Made by a program: the position numbers and the translations under genes. Source: JAYZDB01 sp036338025 (GTDB taxonomy: Bacteria; Planctomycetota; UBA1135; UBA2386). From it: a DNA stretch of 11,394 nt. The DNA lies in assembly GCA_036338025.1 (NCBI GenBank), contig JAYZDB010000289.1, positions 1 through 11,394 of the forward strand, in the 5' to 3' direction. Below, piece after piece: positions 1-7,417 of the stretch (its first letter is position 1; each line of letters begins with the position of its first letter). The notes under the pieces are model-generated. The model was not told the DNA's origin. It was given only the letters and a program-made list of their open reading frames with translations, and made no database searches.

Positions 1-2
1 GG

Positions 3-2105
3 ACAACTGCGACGCTGGCGTTCGAAGTCCAGATCGACGAAAGGCCTGGCAAGCCCGTCGTCGGCAAGGCCTACGTCAACGCCCGCAACGGCGCGATCCT
101 CGAGTTCAAGAACGAGGTCTACGAGTGCGGCAGTTGCAACAAGAAGCATGTCGCGAGTTCGCGCACTGACCACCACTCCGACCGGATGCAGCGAGCGATG
201 GCAAAGGTCCCGGCGCTGAACACGCCGGCACCGCGCGAGTCGATGGCCCCGCTGACCGGCAAGGTCATGGCCTGGACCAATCTCGGCGTCCTGCCGGTCT
301 CACCGATGACCAACACGCCGCTGGCCAACATCCAGGTGACCAGCAGCGCAGGGTCGGCCTACACCGACGCCAACGGCAACTTCTCGATCCCCTACAGCGG
401 GAGCAGTGCTGTCACCGTCAACGCTACCCTCGTCGGCCGCCACAGCCTGCGGTTCCGGGTCGCCTCGGGCACCCAGATGAGTGCGTCGGCCTCGGTCACC
501 CCGGGCACACCGGCGACGATCCAGTTTGGCAACGCCAACATGGGCGAAAACAACCGCTCACAGACCACGACCTACTGGCACGTCGACGACGCCAACGTCT
601 GGGTGCGTAGCTTGCTGCCTGGCGCGACGAGCCAGATGAACAACATCTCGAACATCAACCCGCGAGTGAACATCAACTCGAACTGCAACGCCTACTACAC
701 CAGCAACACGATCAACTTCTACACCGCTGGCGGTGGCTGCAACATGACCGCCTTCCAGACCGTAATCGTGCACGAGTGGGGTCACGGCCTCGACGCTGTG
801 TTCGGCGGCATCTCGCAGACCGATGGTCTGTCGGAAGGCTGGGGCGATCTGCTCGGGCTGTATCGTTCGGGTCAGCCAGAACTCGGAGCTGGCTTTAGAA
901 CCGGCACGACCAACGGCATCCGGACCGGCAACAACTCCTATACCTATCCGGCCGGCGGTGGAGTCCACCAGCAAGGCCAGACCTGGATGGGTTGGGCCTG
1001 GGATCTCCGCAAGAACCTGATCGTTACCCACGGCAACACTGCTGGCCCAGCGATCGCCGAGAAGATCGTCATCCCTTCGATCGCGGCGGACGCCACCAAC
1101 CAGCCCAACGCGGTGCGCGAGGTGTTCATCGTGGATGACGATGACGGCAACCTCAACAACGGCACGCCGAACTACCTCGACCTCGAGAAGGCCGCCCTCA
1201 AGCGCAAACTGCCCTACCCCAAGCGGACCAACCCCAACGCAGGATCCTACAAGCTCTATGGTGCTGGCTGTGCGGGTAGTGGCAAGCGGCCAGCGAATTG
1301 CCTCAACGTCAACGACACCGGTACCCGTCAGAGTTACGGCACCCGTGCGAGCTTGACCTATGCAATTCGTGCCACTGCGCCGAGCAATCTGCTGATCACT
1401 GGTTTCGAACTGGACACCAGCGGCAACCAGACCGTGACCACCCGTATTTACGCCGACAGCAACGGCCAGCCGGGCGCGATCCTGGGCTCTAGCTCGATGG
1501 TCATCGGCGGCAGCATGGGTTGGTATGCGACGACCTTCTCGACGCCGATCTCGATCAGCAGTGGTAAGGACTTCTACATCGCGTTCGTGAACAACCCAGC
1601 GACGATCAGTGCTTCGATCCGGTCGGGGACCAACACACCATACTTCCGCAATGATGGCGCCGGCGGCAGTTGGAATGGGCCGCTCGCGGGATTCCCATGG
1701 GCGTACCGGGTCCAGTGCGCGGGTGGTCCTGGTGCGATTCCGAGCTTCATCAACAATGGGGTTCCGGAGTTGAACACGGCCTTCTCCTTGTCGCTCACGG
1801 ATGCCAACCCGAATTCGAGTGGGTTCTTGGTTATCGGTGCCTCGGACTCGAGATGGAGCGGCAACAACCTACCGCTCGACCTGGGTCCGCTCGGAGCGCC
1901 GGGATGCAAACTGCTCGCGTCGCTCGACATCCTCGTTGGGGTCACCACGAATTCCGGTGGTGCATCCACACAGAGGTTCAGTGTCCCGAACAACAACAGC
2001 TTGTTTGGGGCCGATTTCTACAACCAGTACGCCGTCGCGGATGCTGCCAACTTGTTTGGAGTCGTCATGAGCAACGCTGGTCATGGAAAGGTCGGCAAGC
2101 GGTAA
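3..2105 (+). CDS. Secreted HEXXH zinc metalloprotease (gluzincin, M4/M36-like), 5'-truncated
   Basis: The frame is open from the window edge, so the true start and any signal peptide lie upstream; 700 residues are visible (residue 1 = codon at 3). An ATG at 186 is only internal. Residues 1-40 resemble the end of a thermolysin/fungalysin propeptide (a strand ending GKAYVNARNGAILEF), followed by a CxxC (C42, C45). About 84-174 is a carboxypeptidase-regulatory-like beta-sandwich (TDANGNFSIPYSG). The catalytic domain has HEWGH at 257-261 and a probable third zinc ligand, Glu278, in GLSEGWGD, the gluzincin arrangement. About 433-571 is a Cys-bounded beta-rich domain of unknown role. About 574-700 is a Gly/Asn-rich C-terminal domain (PLDLGPLGAPGC; a final SNA element) that I associate with planctomycete secreted proteins, perhaps for sorting or surface attachment. 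The gene ends in tandem TAA TAG and an intrinsic terminator. Protease function is well supported; the exact peptidase family and substrate are not. Confidence 0.9.
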   Translation, partial: TTATLAFEVQIDERPGKPVVGKAYVNARNGAILEFKNEVYECGSCNKKHVASSRTDHHSDRMQRAMAKVPALNTPAPRESMAPLTGKVMAWTNLGVLPVSPMTNTPLANIQVTSSAGSAYTDANGNFSIPYSGSSAVTVNATLVGRHSLRFRVASGTQMSASASVTPGTPATIQFGNANMGENNRSQTTTYWHVDDANVWVRSLLPGATSQMNNISNINPRVNINSNCNAYYTSNTINFYTAGGGCNMTAFQTVIVHEWGHGLDAVFGGISQTDGLSEGWGDLLGLYRSGQPELGAGFRTGTTNGIRTGNNSYTYPAGGGVHQQGQTWMGWAWDLRKNLIVTHGNTAGPAIAEKIVIPSIAADATNQPNAVREVFIVDDDDGNLNNGTPNYLDLEKAALKRKLPYPKRTNPNAGSYKLYGAGCAGSGKRPANCLNVNDTGTRQSYGTRASLTYAIRATAPSNLLITGFELDTSGNQTVTTRIYADSNGQPGAILGSSSMVIGGSMGWYATTFSTPISISSGKDFYIAFVNNPATISASIRSGTNTPYFRNDGAGGSWNGPLAGFPWAYRVQCAGGPGAIPSFINNGVPELNTAFSLSLTDANPNSSGFLVIGASDSRWSGNNLPLDLGPLGAPGCKLLASLDILVGVTTNSGGASTQRFSVPNNNSLFGADFYNQYAVADAANLFGVVMSNAGHGKVGKR

Positions 2106-2130
2106 TAGTGACAGCGCGGCTACCGATCGA

Positions 2131-2163
2131 AGCAGCCCCCGACCTCTTGGTTTGGGGGCTGCT
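2131..2163 (+). terminator. Rho-independent terminator after the metalloprotease gene
   Basis: AGCAGCCCCC (2131-2140) and GGGGGCTGCT (2154-2163) form a perfect 10-bp GC-rich stem with a 13-nt loop. Adding A2130-T2164 and a one-base bulge extends the pairing to the flanking CGA/TCG. A short T-rich tract (TTTCGTTG) follows. It starts 25 nt after the stop codon and separates this gene from the next. The remaining spacer to 2324 (about 160 nt) holds no gene, only a weak CTCAA/TTGAG pairing near 2218-2235 that I do not interpret. Confidence 0.85.
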
Positions 2164-2324
2164 TTCGTTGATGCCCGGCGGTTGTTGTTCATGTGGAGTC
2201 CACCTCACGCGGAGAGCTCAAGTCTGTTTTTGAGTCGGCACGGTAAACAGAAGAGCACAGTATCTGGATCCTGAGCACGGTTTGGGCGAGAGTGGTCCGA
2301 GTCTCGGATGCCCCTAGGTTCGCC

Positions 2325-3530
2325 ATGCTTTCAAAATCACTACTGCCGCATTCCCCGAAGTTCCTGCCGGCTTTCCTGCTTGTAGGATCGCTCGCCGCCC
2401 AGGGACACGACCATTCGCGTTCTCATCACCACGCAGTGCTAACCGAGAACACTGCTGGGATTCTCTCGATCGATGATGTGCTGGCGATGGAGCAGAACCG
2501 TGGTCTGCGCCAGGACTCGAAGAAGAAGACCGTGGCAGGTCGTAGTGGTGATGGAGGATTCGTCTTCGAGGTGATCGTGACCTCGAAGAACCTCCCCAAG
2601 AAGGTCTTTGAGCCGAACCCATTCGACGGCCGCAAGCGGAAGATCCTCCACTGTGCACATGGCGGCTTTGCCTATGACTACCGCAAGGGCAAGGGTGAGG
2701 TCTATTGGTCCCTGCAAGGCGGTGGGATCATCCGGGTTCACAGGGATCGATCGAAGATCGAGATGGTCGAGACCGACCCGAAGATGCTCAAACTCAACAT
2801 GCACAACGCCACCTTCTTCGAGCACAAGGATCAAGCCATGATCGCCTGGCCAGCGAACGGTGGCGCCAGCGTGTTCCTCACGGATGTCGATGGTAAATTG
2901 CTGCGCACCATTGGGCGCCCGACGATGCTGCCGTACTCAAAGGGTGCACCGTACGCGCCGACGGACGTAGCCTATCTGGACGGCATGCTCTGGATTACCG
3001 ATGGCTACGCTTCGAAATTTGTCATGTCCTACGACCTGGATGCGAAGAAGTGGACCGGCACCATCTTTGGTGGGCGAAGCAAGAAGATCGAGCCAGGCAA
3101 ATTCGGTATCAACCACGGCATCACTATCCACAAGGGATTGATCTACGTGGCGGACCGCTTCTTTGCCCGGATCCACTCGTACAAGCCTGAGACCAAGTTC
3201 GACAAGATGTTTCCATTGCCGACGGGTTCGAAACCATGCGACTTCGAGTTCTTCGTGGTGGACGGCAAGCTCTACGGTGTCGCCGGAGGACTCATGAAGC
3301 CGGCGGGCAGCAAGGACAAGGGAGCGTCCGTCTACATCGTGGACATGGAGACCATGAAGGTCGTATCGACGATCAAGCCCAAGGACGAGTTGGGCCTGGG
3401 CCCGTTCACGCATCTGCACGACGCGTTCGCTACTGTCGACGATGGTGTTGTCACTTTATTTTGCCAGGCTTGGAACTTGGGCGACTTCGCTGTCTTGCGC
3501 CAGGTTCCGAAGGCCAAGAAGGTCAAGTAA
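2325..3530 (+). CDS. Secreted NHL/amidating-lyase-like beta-propeller protein with His-rich N-terminus
   Basis: This is a 401-residue protein. I chose ATG 2325 over the in-frame GTG at 2292 because it puts a normal signal peptide at the very N-terminus: Lys4 and Lys12, a hydrophobic core at about 13-22 (FLPAFLLVG), and cleavage near SLAAQ. The predicted mature protein begins with a His-rich stretch (GHDHSRSHHH, 27-36) that could bind metal. The rest is mostly short beta-strand repeats ending in hydrophobic-aromatic-aspartate patterns such as PTDVAYLDGMLWITDGY and HGITIHKGLIYVADRF. These resemble NHL blades of peptidylglycine alpha-hydroxyglycine lyase-type propellers. The C-terminus is Lys-rich (PKAKKVK). 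It stands alone between the upstream terminator and the glycosyltransferase 72 nt downstream. I infer an exported binding or scaffold protein. An enzymatic role is possible, but I see no catalytic set I can name with confidence. Confidence 0.75.
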   Translation: MLSKSLLPHSPKFLPAFLLVGSLAAQGHDHSRSHHHAVLTENTAGILSIDDVLAMEQNRGLRQDSKKKTVAGRSGDGGFVFEVIVTSKNLPKKVFEPNPFDGRKRKILHCAHGGFAYDYRKGKGEVYWSLQGGGIIRVHRDRSKIEMVETDPKMLKLNMHNATFFEHKDQAMIAWPANGGASVFLTDVDGKLLRTIGRPTMLPYSKGAPYAPTDVAYLDGMLWITDGYASKFVMSYDLDAKKWTGTIFGGRSKKIEPGKFGINHGITIHKGLIYVADRFFARIHSYKPETKFDKMFPLPTGSKPCDFEFFVVDGKLYGVAGGLMKPAGSKDKGASVYIVDMETMKVVSTIKPKDELGLGPFTHLHDAFATVDDGVVTLFCQAWNLGDFAVLRQVPKAKKVK

Positions 3531-3602
3531 CTCCAAGGGTTCGATCACGGTTGCGGTCCGGATCCTCGATTTCGATGAAGGGTGTTTTGGTGACGGTGAA
3601 CC

Positions 3603-4625
3603 ATGGATGACGGAACTGACAACTCCTTTGTCTTCGTATTACCGGACCCGGGAGACGTCATCAGTGGTGGGCACCTCTACAATCAACGAATAACCCAGGC
3701 TCTGCGGGGCAAGGGGTGTCGAGTCGAACGGATTGAGCTACCACAGGCCGGCGGACGAATGGCATCCTCTGCGTCCCGGTATGTGTTTGACAGCCTGTAC
3801 CTCGACCCGAAGTCGCTAGTCGAACTCTCGCGCTTGCCGTTGGAGAATTCAGCCAGCATCTTCCTGGCTCACCACCTGCACAGTCTGTTTCCCCCCGACG
3901 GCAGAGCTGCGGAGGCGGTCTTTGCCGAGCATGAATGGCCGCAACTCCGCAGGTTTTCCCATTGCTGGGCGACGAGTCCGTTCATGGCGGAGTATCTCAT
4001 CGCCAACGGCGTGGAGTCCCGCCGCGTTGTTACCGTGGAGCCTGCCCTCGAGGAGGTGCAACCGGGCCGATTGGAACTACAAGATCCGCCACGGGTGCTG
4101 GTTGTCGCGAACCTCATCGCCCGCAAGGGCGTGCTGGAGTTCCTGTCCTGCCTCGCCAGCAAGTCGGAACTCCCGACCTTCGAGTTACGCATCCTTGGCG
4201 GTGATCTCGAGCCAGACTACGCAAGGTCCTGCCGAGAACTCGCTGCGGATAACCCTGCTCTCGCCTCCCGTGTGGTTTTTGCAGGGACCCGCTTGCCTGA
4301 TGAGATGCCGGCCGAGTATCGAAGTGGGGATCTGTTCGTGTCGGTTGCAGTAGTGGAGACCTTTGGGATGGCGTCACAAGAGGCGATGGCTCATGGCCTG
4401 CCGCTGTTGTTGCGAGAAGGCGGCTACAGTGGCCGACACCTTGCGGGGCGAGGAGCAGGAGAGGTCCACGCGACGGTGGAGGAGTTGGTTGTCTCTATGC
4501 TCGGCCTGCTCAACAAGACGGAGCGATTAGTCGCACTCAAGCGGGCTGCACACGCTGCACGCCCCGCCGGTCGTACTTGGACCGACGCTGCCGTGTCGTT
4601 ACTCGAGCAACTCTCGATTGATTAG
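3603..4625 (+). CDS. Glycosyltransferase family 4-like (GT-B fold)
   Basis: This 340-residue protein most likely transfers a sugar from a nucleotide-sugar donor to a small acceptor. The N-terminal half contains the GGH loop (about residues 22-24, VISGGHLYNQR) typical of GT-B acceptor domains. The domain junction has VLVVANLIARKGV, the usual opening of the GT4 donor domain, followed by LRILGG. The donor-site E-x7-E motif is intact: ETFGMASQE, Glu252 and Glu260, then AMAHGLP. There is no signal peptide or membrane segment, so it is probably cytosolic. ATG 3603 is preceded by a GGTGA-like ribosome-binding site. It follows the propeller gene by 72 nt and converges with the dehydrogenase gene, with stop codons 22 nt apart. 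Its closeness to the PTPS/RibD/dehydrogenase operon suggests it glycosylates that pathway's product; this is inference. Donor and acceptor are unknown. Confidence 0.88.
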   Translation: MDDGTDNSFVFVLPDPGDVISGGHLYNQRITQALRGKGCRVERIELPQAGGRMASSASRYVFDSLYLDPKSLVELSRLPLENSASIFLAHHLHSLFPPDGRAAEAVFAEHEWPQLRRFSHCWATSPFMAEYLIANGVESRRVVTVEPALEEVQPGRLELQDPPRVLVVANLIARKGVLEFLSCLASKSELPTFELRILGGDLEPDYARSCRELAADNPALASRVVFAGTRLPDEMPAEYRSGDLFVSVAVVETFGMASQEAMAHGLPLLLREGGYSGRHLAGRGAGEVHATVEELVVSMLGLLNKTERLVALKRAAHAARPAGRTWTDAAVSLLEQLSID

Positions 4626-4649
4626 AGGCCGGAGCCGTTCCAACGGCCT
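4626..4649. terminator. Hairpin between convergent genes, possible bidirectional terminator
   Basis: The spacer between the two stop codons is almost wholly an inverted repeat. GCCGTT (4634-4639) and AACGGC (4642-4647) pair perfectly. Alternatively, AGGCCG (4626-4631) pairs with CGGCCT (4644-4649). The two foldings exclude each other. No T-run follows on either strand, so intrinsic termination is uncertain, but the position between convergent stops fits a shared transcription end. Confidence 0.4.
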
Positions 4650-5634
4650 AGGGGTAACGAATCAATGGGCAGGGACTGGAGAGATTGCTCTGGTACAGCT
4701 CTGCCATCATCTGCGGCATGCTGGCGAAGTCGACAGCTTGGCCTAGCAGTTGATCACAAGAGGCATCCTCTAACAGGCACAAGACTTCTTGCAGTCGATC
4801 GGAGTGGCTGGTGTCCTGGCGTCGCGGTCGCGCGACGTGACCTACCTGTGAAGCGACGATGCGTTTGCGCTGGTAGTGGAAGTGGCTGCCGAGGTCGACT
4901 TCGACTGGGCGGTTCCCATACCAGGACAGTTCGATCACGCTGCCCTCGAACCCGATAAGGCTGAGTGCAGACTGGAGCCCTGCACCGTGGCCACTGCTGT
5001 GGAAGGCGACGCGGTAATGGCCGTCTCGAAAGTCACTGGCTGTTCCGATTGCGTCGACGAAAGGTAGCGTGTCGGCCCAGGTGCGGCGCGCGTCATCCGT
5101 CTCTACGATGTGCGTCGGTCCAAGCCCCAGTCGATGCAGCACGAATGCCAGCAACAGTCCGACAGGTCCTGCCCCGACGATGACCGACGATTGACCAGCC
5201 TCTAGTTCGGCGTCCCAGATAGCGTTGAGAGCTGTTTCTGTGTTGGGGATGAGCGTCGCACGGTGGGGAGGGAGAGTCTCTGGGAGGACGAGGGCATTCT
5301 CATTGTCGATGCGCGCCAGTTCTTGATGAGGGTGCATGACGAAGACGTTCTTGCCATCCAATTCACCATCGATGCCACGGGCGACGAGTGAGTAGCCGTA
5401 TTTGATGGGTAACTCGAACCCGCCGGCCATGTAATGGCATGCCATCGTGGCGTGGCACTCGGTTGGAACCTCGCCTCGGCCGACCAGGCGCTCGGTGCCA
5501 GGACTCACACCGCTGTAGAGCGCCTGCACCAGGCTTTCGCCGGTGCCGACATTGTCGTTCACCGCCTCTCGACGAAGCTCACCGTGACCGGGAGCGGTGA
5601 CCCAGTAGGCCTCTGTGGTGCCGACGTCAGGCAT
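4648..5634 (-). CDS. Medium-chain dehydrogenase/reductase (BchC-like zinc-binding dehydrogenase family)
   Basis: This 328-residue NAD(P)-dependent oxidoreductase is the last gene of the minus-strand operon. The start is ATG 5634, two bases after the RibD-like stop, with a GGAG about 8 nt upstream. The open frame continues upstream to 6012, but that part is antisense to nothing new: it is a shadow of the RibD-like gene in another frame. The Rossmann domain carries GAGPVG at 154-159 in IVGAGPVGLLLA. Family landmarks are YSGVSPGTE (40-48), KYGYSLV (78-84), HPHQ (101-104), NTETALNAIWD (131-141) and IELSWYG (234-240), a set I associate with BchC-like dehydrogenases found beside PTPS-like genes. 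The position of the usual catalytic zinc Cys is Ser41/Gly42 here, so it may work without catalytic zinc. The likely role is oxidation or reduction of an alcohol/ketone on the pathway intermediate. Substrate unknown. Confidence 0.88.
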   Translation of the reverse strand: MPDVGTTEAYWVTAPGHGELRREAVNDNVGTGESLVQALYSGVSPGTERLVGRGEVPTECHATMACHYMAGGFELPIKYGYSLVARGIDGELDGKNVFVMHPHQELARIDNENALVLPETLPPHRATLIPNTETALNAIWDAELEAGQSSVIVGAGPVGLLLAFVLHRLGLGPTHIVETDDARRTWADTLPFVDAIGTASDFRDGHYRVAFHSSGHGAGLQSALSLIGFEGSVIELSWYGNRPVEVDLGSHFHYQRKRIVASQVGHVARPRRQDTSHSDRLQEVLCLLEDASCDQLLGQAVDFASMPQMMAELYQSNLSSPCPLIRYP

Positions 5635-5636
5635 CT

Positions 5637-6857
5637 CTACTCCATCCCTCCCAGGCGGCATTCGAACAGGAGTTCGTTGTCCATTTCGAAGTGTTGCATC
5701 CGTAAGTGTCGGCTGCTCCTGATGTTGGTTACCTCTGGGAGAACGAAACTGGGGATGCCCGAGCCGAGGATCATCGAGGCGACGTGTACATGGAGGACAT
5801 CGATCATGCTCTGCTCGAGGAAACTCGAGCAGGTCATGCTGCCGCCTTCGACGAATATGGAGTGAATGCCGTGTGTGGCGAGTGCCTCGATGATCGTTGC
5901 GGCAGGGAATGGCGAGGACCCTGAACTCGGTATGCCGCAGACCCGGGTGTGTTGGTGCACGCCGTTTGCAGTGAAGTCCGTGAGTGCGTCCGTGCCGCAG
6001 ACGACCAGGCAACCCGGGTCCTCGAAGATCTGCCTCTCACCTGCCAGGGCCAGCACCTTGGCGCTTCCCGACAGGATCACCCGAGTCGGGTTGTGGCCCT
6101 CGACATGGCGGACGGTGAGTTGGGGATCGTCGGTAGCGACGGTCTGGCCACCGACCAGTACCGCGTCGTGCAGTGCGCGCAGACGATGGGCGTGCCAGAG
6201 GTTGGCCTCGTTGCTGATCCACTGGGAGTGTCCGTTGTTGCATGCGATCCGGCCATCGAGCGTCTGGGCGATGTGTGCTGACACAAAGGCCTGGCCACGC
6301 CGTTTCGCATGCCAGCCACCGAGAATGAGCGGCAAGTAGATCCGGAGGACGGCCTCGATCTGTGGAAATAGTTGTGACCCGTCACACGAGCGCAGCGGTT
6401 CTTCACCGTGCCGGAACCGTGACTGACAGAATTCGTGGGTCGCGTTGCCTGGAGTGGGCGTGTCTGCGTCCAGTCGTGCAAATACCGTTGTAGTGCAGCC
6501 GGATTGAATCCCATCTGGATCCCCGGAGGCTGCCGAAGCGTCCCAGCGACCACCAGATTCGAATAGCAGAATCCCGTCAGCGGATTCCGGAGAAGCCTGG
6601 TCTACGAGCCGCTTGCACTCGAGGAGTGCCGGCCAAAGTATGTCGGCAGTCGGTTGTTCGACTCTTCGTGCCAATGTGAGGTGGGAGTGACGTAGTGATT
6701 CCGAGTATGCGCTGGGCGATAGTTGCCTAGGTGCAGGAAGGTCCACACGCACAACCGACGGGCTAAGGCGACTCCAGTCTACCACGTTTTGATGGGCGGC
6801 GTGGGGTATCGGACTTTGCCGGCAGTGCGAATCTCGGATGTTCTCAGGTCCCGACAC
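5637..6857 (-). CDS. RibD C-terminal-type (DHFR-fold) reductase with ~190-residue unassigned N-terminus
   Basis: The protein has 406 residues if it starts at GTG 6857; no ATG occurs near the 5' end and an in-frame stop lies at 6900-6902, so the start is uncertain and a shorter form is possible. Residues about 190-400 are a RibD_C/pyrimidine reductase domain: AQTLDGRIA (197-205), LHDAVLVGGQTVATDDPQLT (229-248), FVEGG (335-339, NADPH-binding loop) and ILGSGIP (363-369). In riboflavin synthesis this fold reduces the ribosylamino group of a pyrimidine to a ribitylamino group with NADPH. The deaminase half of true RibD (HAE and PCxxC-type zinc site) is absent. The N-terminal 1-185 match nothing I recognise; they include Cys-rich stretches and IYLPLILGGWHAKRRG (173-188) just before the reductase. 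It sits between the PTPS-like gene (105 nt) and the dehydrogenase (2 nt), implying sequential reactions on one substrate. Confidence 0.85.
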   Translation of the reverse strand: MSGPENIRDSHCRQSPIPHAAHQNVVDWSRLSPSVVRVDLPAPRQLSPSAYSESLRHSHLTLARRVEQPTADILWPALLECKRLVDQASPESADGILLFESGGRWDASAASGDPDGIQSGCTTTVFARLDADTPTPGNATHEFCQSRFRHGEEPLRSCDGSQLFPQIEAVLRIYLPLILGGWHAKRRGQAFVSAHIAQTLDGRIACNNGHSQWISNEANLWHAHRLRALHDAVLVGGQTVATDDPQLTVRHVEGHNPTRVILSGSAKVLALAGERQIFEDPGCLVVCGTDALTDFTANGVHQHTRVCGIPSSGSSPFPAATIIEALATHGIHSIFVEGGSMTCSSFLEQSMIDVLHVHVASMILGSGIPSFVLPEVTNIRSSRHLRMQHFEMDNELLFECRLGGME

Positions 6858-6962
6858 CGTGGCGGATCGCCGGCGTTGTTGACGGATCCGTGACCGAGAT
6901 CAGCTGCCTTACTCCGAGTTCTCGGGGATTCTTCGACCTCGGGAAGCTGTCAATCGGCGGTC

Positions 6963-7343
6963 TCATGACATCGGCGCCTCGTAGCTTGCCGAGGCGCCTC
7001 GACCCTCATGGAAGGTGATTCGCAACGATCCGTGGAACAGGCCCTTCATCTTCATGCTGATCTGATCATGCACGTGCTTGCAGAGATTCTCTGTCGTCGT
7101 GTTGATCCCAGCCAACTCCTCGACATCGTCCAGGTTCTTGAATCGCATGGGGGTCAATGTCTCGTTGAGTGCTACCTGCGCGGCGGTGAAATCCACGATG
7201 ATCCCGTTCTCGTCGACATCAGGAATGATGAAGGTGACGTCGATGTCAAAAGTGCTGATGTGCATGATCTGCGCAGGCCCGAAGATCTCGCCATTCAGGG
7301 AGTGGGAGCACTTGAGGTAGTCGACAATATTGAGACTGAACAT
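6963..7343 (-). CDS. Divergent 6-pyruvoyl-tetrahydropterin synthase/QueD-like protein
   Basis: This 126-residue T-fold protein is the first gene of the minus-strand operon; ATG 7343 has only a weak ribosome-binding site. PTPS-family landmarks are present in order: CSHSLNG (12-18; His14 as first metal ligand), GPAQIMHIS (22-30), VDF (50-52), NLDD (70-73), INTTTENL (80-87) and TFHEG (110-114; Glu113 as the pterin-anchoring Glu). Key positions differ from PTPS/QueD. The HGH zinc motif reads H28-I-S30, so one of three His ligands is gone; there is no Cys at the catalytic-Cys position; and the catalytic LDH is LDD. I recall a subfamily with GPAQxxHxxTF next to BchC-like dehydrogenases, to which this seems to belong. 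It probably binds a pterin- or pyrimidine-like compound, but with chemistry different from triphosphate elimination. Length is normal for the family. Confidence 0.82.
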   Translation of the reverse strand: MFSLNIVDYLKCSHSLNGEIFGPAQIMHISTFDIDVTFIIPDVDENGIIVDFTAAQVALNETLTPMRFKNLDDVEELAGINTTTENLCKHVHDQISMKMKGLFHGSLRITFHEGRGASASYEAPMS

Positions 7344-7364
7344 GTTGAGTGGGCGAGAGGTTAT

Positions 7365-7379
7365 GATGACAACGTCATC
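7365..7379. promoter_or_regulatory. Inverted repeat in the divergent promoter region (candidate operator)
   Basis: The 74-bp spacer between the divergent PTPS-like and CDP-alcohol transferase genes contains GATGAC-AAC-GTCATC, perfect 6-bp arms with a 3-nt spacer. Its central location would let one regulator control both operons. Weak -35/-10-like sequences (ATGACA 7366-7371 and TACTGG 7388-7393, 16-nt gap) overlap it on the plus strand. No convincing promoter consensus is visible, and no regulator gene lies in the window. Confidence 0.35.
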
Positions 7380-7417
7380 TCAAGTCTTACTGGTGTAGTC
7401 TGAAGAAGGGAAGACCC

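Noticed and set aside
558..1031. Antisense open frame inside the metalloprotease gene
   Set aside because: Valine/arginine/glycine-rich antisense shadow in GC-rich DNA; the plus-strand frame has a full zinc-protease signature.
2292..2324. GTG start at 2292 for the propeller protein
   Set aside because: It would place eleven extra polar residues before the signal peptide; ATG 2325 gives a normal secretion signal at the N-terminus.
5635..6012. In-frame N-terminal extension of the dehydrogenase (126 residues)
   Set aside because: It is a reading-frame shadow of the RibD-like gene: Arg/His-rich, with no similarity to MDR enzymes. A good ribosome-binding site and ATG lie at 5634, directly after the RibD-like stop.
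6858..6962. Possible riboswitch or small gene between the PTPS-like and RibD-like genes
   Set aside because: The 105-nt spacer shows only a short CCGAG/CTCGG pairing and no recognisable aptamer core or open frame with a start and ribosome-binding site.
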